NCBI GenBank assembly: GCA_946480055.1
Contig: CAMLID010000106.1
Span: 1 to 10,131 of the forward strand
Length of the DNA stretch: 10,131 nucleotides
Direction: 5' to 3'
Origin: an uncultured Lysobacter sp.
Lineage (GTDB): Bacteria; Pseudomonadota; Gammaproteobacteria; Xanthomonadales; Xanthomonadaceae
Each line of letters starts with the position of its first letter. Position 1 is the first letter of the stretch. The notes under the pieces were generated by a model. The model worked only from the letters and a program-made list of their open reading frames with translations. It was not told the DNA's origin and did not search any database. This document shows positions 6,403 to 10,131 of the stretch, in pieces. The position numbers and the translations under genes are program-made.

Positions 6403-7554
6403 ATGAAGGAGATTTCCCAGGCAAGAATGGCGCTGTTGGCGTGCTGTATCGCCGCTGCGATGTGCGGCAACGCGGTCGCGGCGGAACCCGCGGCGACCGC
6501 CGGGCTGTCCGGGCAGGACCTGGTCTACAGCTACGACGAGATGTTCGACTTCGACATCGACGCCTACCTGGCCAAGCGTGCGCCGCATCTGTCGCGTTAC
6601 GGCGAAACGATCTCGCACTGGGCCGGCTACAGCGGCATCAGCCCGAAGGTGCTGATCGCGCTGATGGAACAGCAAAGCGGCGTGGTGACGCGCAAGCGCG
6701 CCACCGCCGATGCGCTGAGCCGTCCCTACGGCAAGCTCGCGAAGGCTCGCGATTTCAGCGCGCAAACCCGCGAGGTGGCGCTGGCCTTGCGTGAGGCCCT
6801 GTACGCGCAGGACGGGCCGAACGCGAAGGGCCCGGTGTCGCTGGCGCGAGCCAATCCGATCCAATCCTTGTTCGCGCGTGCCGGCGCCAGCGAATCCAGC
6901 GCGGCCTACAGCGGCGACAGCGAGTTCCAGCAGGTCTACGCCGGCCTGTTCAACGAAACCCGCAAGGCCGCGCCGGCCTCGGCGCGATTCGCCGCCGGTC
7001 CGGACGTCGGCGCCCTGGCCGGTCCGGCCAACGGCTTCCTGCAGTTCCCGTATCCGCGCGGGCAGCGTTGGCACGTCGGCGGCGCGCACACCAACACCGG
7101 CTCGGGCAACTACCCGATGTCGTCGCTGGACATGTCGCTGGGCGGCGGTTGGGGCAGCAACCAGAGCGGCACCTGGGTGTCGTCGTCGGCGGCCGGCTCG
7201 TTCAAGCGGCATTCCTCGTGTTTCGCCGAAGTGGTGCACAGCGGCGGTTGGTCGACGACCTACTACCACCTGATGAACATCCAGTACGGCACCGGCGCCA
7301 GCGTCGCGGCCAACACCCGCATCGCCAATCCGGCCAACACCCAGGCACAGGCGCTATGCAACGGCGGCGCCTCCACCGGCCCGCACGAGCACTGGTCGCT
7401 GAAGTCCAACGGCAGCTTCTATCACCTCAACGGCGTGTACGTGTCCGGCTTCCAGATCACCGCGATCGGCACCAGCTACGACACCAACTGCAACCGTTTC
7501 TACCTGACCAAGAACGGACTGAAGTACTGCTCGGGCTGGTTCACCAACCCGTGA
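6403..7554 (+). CDS. Prepro beta-lytic metalloendopeptidase (M23 family)
   Basis: This secreted zinc endopeptidase cleaves peptidoglycan peptide bridges and so lyses other bacteria. The product is 383 residues, close to the roughly 374-residue known preproenzyme. A signal peptide spans residues 1 to about 26 (hydrophobic core LLACCIAAAMCG, cleavage near AVAA). The propeptide runs to about 207. The mature M23 domain then begins near ANGFLQFPYPRG and contains WHVGGAHTNTGSGNYP. Predicted zinc ligands are H229, D243 and H330. H328 of the HEH motif and H289 of YYHLM are probable catalytic histidines. Four mature-domain cysteines, C273/C319 and C363/C376, have the spacing of the two disulfides of the family. 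Residues 79-93 of the propeptide, GISPKVLIALMEQQSG, resemble a lytic-transglycosylase motif with Gln in the usual Glu position. A strong AAGGAG at 6390 sets the start. A stem-loop follows the gene, which appears monocistronic. Confidence 0.95.
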   Translation: MKEISQARMALLACCIAAAMCGNAVAAEPAATAGLSGQDLVYSYDEMFDFDIDAYLAKRAPHLSRYGETISHWAGYSGISPKVLIALMEQQSGVVTRKRATADALSRPYGKLAKARDFSAQTREVALALREALYAQDGPNAKGPVSLARANPIQSLFARAGASESSAAYSGDSEFQQVYAGLFNETRKAAPASARFAAGPDVGALAGPANGFLQFPYPRGQRWHVGGAHTNTGSGNYPMSSLDMSLGGGWGSNQSGTWVSSSAAGSFKRHSSCFAEVVHSGGWSTTYYHLMNIQYGTGASVAANTRIANPANTQAQALCNGGASTGPHEHWSLKSNGSFYHLNGVYVSGFQITAIGTSYDTNCNRFYLTKNGLKYCSGWFTNP

Positions 7555-7597
7555 TGCAAGCGCGGTTGCGCCGACGCATTCGGTGATCCGCACGGCG

Positions 7598-7624
7598 CGC
7601 CCGGCCGGAGCTTCCGGCCGGGCG
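7598..7624 (+). terminator. GC-rich stem-loop after the protease gene
   Basis: The arms CGCCCGGCCGG (7598-7608) and CCGGCCGGGCG (7614-7624) pair perfectly over 11 bp with an AGCTT loop. The hairpin begins 43 bases after the protease stop. It lacks a T-run, but its strength and position suggest a transcript 3' end separating the protease from the thiC unit. Confidence 0.6.
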
Positions 7625-7741
7625 TCGCTGTGGGCGAGCGCGATGCCTGCGCGTGCTTGCCGTTCGATGCGCCTTCGGGCCGTCGGCCGGTCCGCCCCGG
7701 CCGTACTGGCTCCAGGGCCGGTATCGTGGTGAAATGCGCAC

Positions 7742-9810
<2,069 letters not shown>

Positions 9811-9831
9811 GCTCGCCGATCGGGTCCGCCG

Positions 9832-10131
9832 CTGCCTTCTGTGGGAGCGGCGTGCGCCGCGATCGCCAGCCCCGCGATTGCGCCCGATTCGCTGTCGCTT
9901 TGGGGTAGGAGCGGCGTAAGCCGCGACCACGAACTTCGCCCGCTGGCGGAGGTTCCGCAACGACTCCGCTTTCTGCCTTCTGTGGGAGCGGCCTAAGCCG
10001 CGATCGCCAGCCCCGCAGTCGCGCCCGGTCCCTGTCGCCTTGGGGTAGGAGCGGCGTAAGCCGCGACCACGAACTTCGCCCGCTGGCGGAGGTTCCGCAA
10101 CGACTCCGCTTTCTGCCTTCTGTGGGAGCGG
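9832..10131. repeat. Tandem array of about 140-bp composite REP-like units
   Basis: Unit 1 spans 9832-9972 (141 bp) and unit 2 spans 9973-10112 (140 bp). A third begins at 10113 and runs off the window. Each unit carries two palindromes in the same orientation: GTGGGAGCGGC..GCCGCGATCGCC and GGGGTAGGAGCGGCGTAAGCCGCGACC. In unit 1 their stems are GCGGC/GCCGC at 9847-9860 and 9911-9924. In unit 2 they are at 9988-10001 and 10051-10064. The second half of each unit, from TTGGGGTAGG onward, is identical between copies. The differences are confined to the first hairpin loop (GTGC against CTAA) and the following spacer. The array directly follows thiC and may also act as its transcript end. No open frame here has family support. 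Confidence 0.9.

Noticed and set aside
6433..6447. Lipobox-like LLAC in the protease signal peptide
   Set aside because: The hydrophobic stretch before the cysteine is too short, and a normal signal-peptidase site (AVAA) follows. Known relatives are fully secreted.
9832..10131. CRISPR array
   Set aside because: The repeats are 140-bp adjacent units with internal palindromes and near-identical spacers, unlike short repeats with unique spacers.

Overview
The window looks like chromosomal DNA from a Lysobacter-type bacterium (Xanthomonadaceae, Gammaproteobacteria). The base composition is very GC-rich and codons favour G/C at the third position. A near-canonical beta-lytic metalloendopeptidase, the secreted bacteriolytic enzyme typical of Lysobacter, is present. 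The intergenic GGAGCGGC...GCCGCGA palindromes also resemble the REP-type repeats of Xanthomonadaceae and pseudomonads. This is inference from the sequence; no search was run.

Left part (1-5230, minus strand): a complete threonine operon in the order leader peptide, thrA, thrB, thrC. A candidate promoter (5196-5225) precedes a 43-codon leader peptide whose last 20 residues hold eight threonines. A chain of mutually exclusive hairpins follows. Then come bifunctional aspartokinase/homoserine dehydrogenase, homoserine kinase (4-base overlap with thrA) and threonine synthase, which lies 159 bases further on beyond two repeat-like palindromes. Together they convert aspartate to threonine, apart from the aspartate-semialdehyde dehydrogenase step, which is not encoded here.

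Middle (5310-7624): a predicted outer-membrane lipoprotein of unknown function (minus) lies back to back with a secreted prepro M23 bacteriolytic endopeptidase (plus). About 400 bases separate them and contain a perfect 16-bp palindrome and a stem-loop in the protease leader region. A strong GC stem-loop follows the protease gene.

Right part (7742-10131, plus strand): a TPP riboswitch, a GC-rich expression platform, and thiC (HMP-phosphate synthase of thiamine biosynthesis). After thiC the window ends in a tandem array of about 140-bp composite REP-like units that continues past the edge. The same repeat, inverted, lies at the very start of the window and supplies the thrC stop codon.

No CRISPR array, insertion sequence, rRNA, tRNA or phage gene was seen. 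Most of the window is conserved housekeeping sequence. The most interesting signals are the threonine attenuator without a U-tract and its possibly leaderless leader peptide, the repeat-derived gene ends, and a lysozyme-like motif with a substituted catalytic residue in the protease propeptide.
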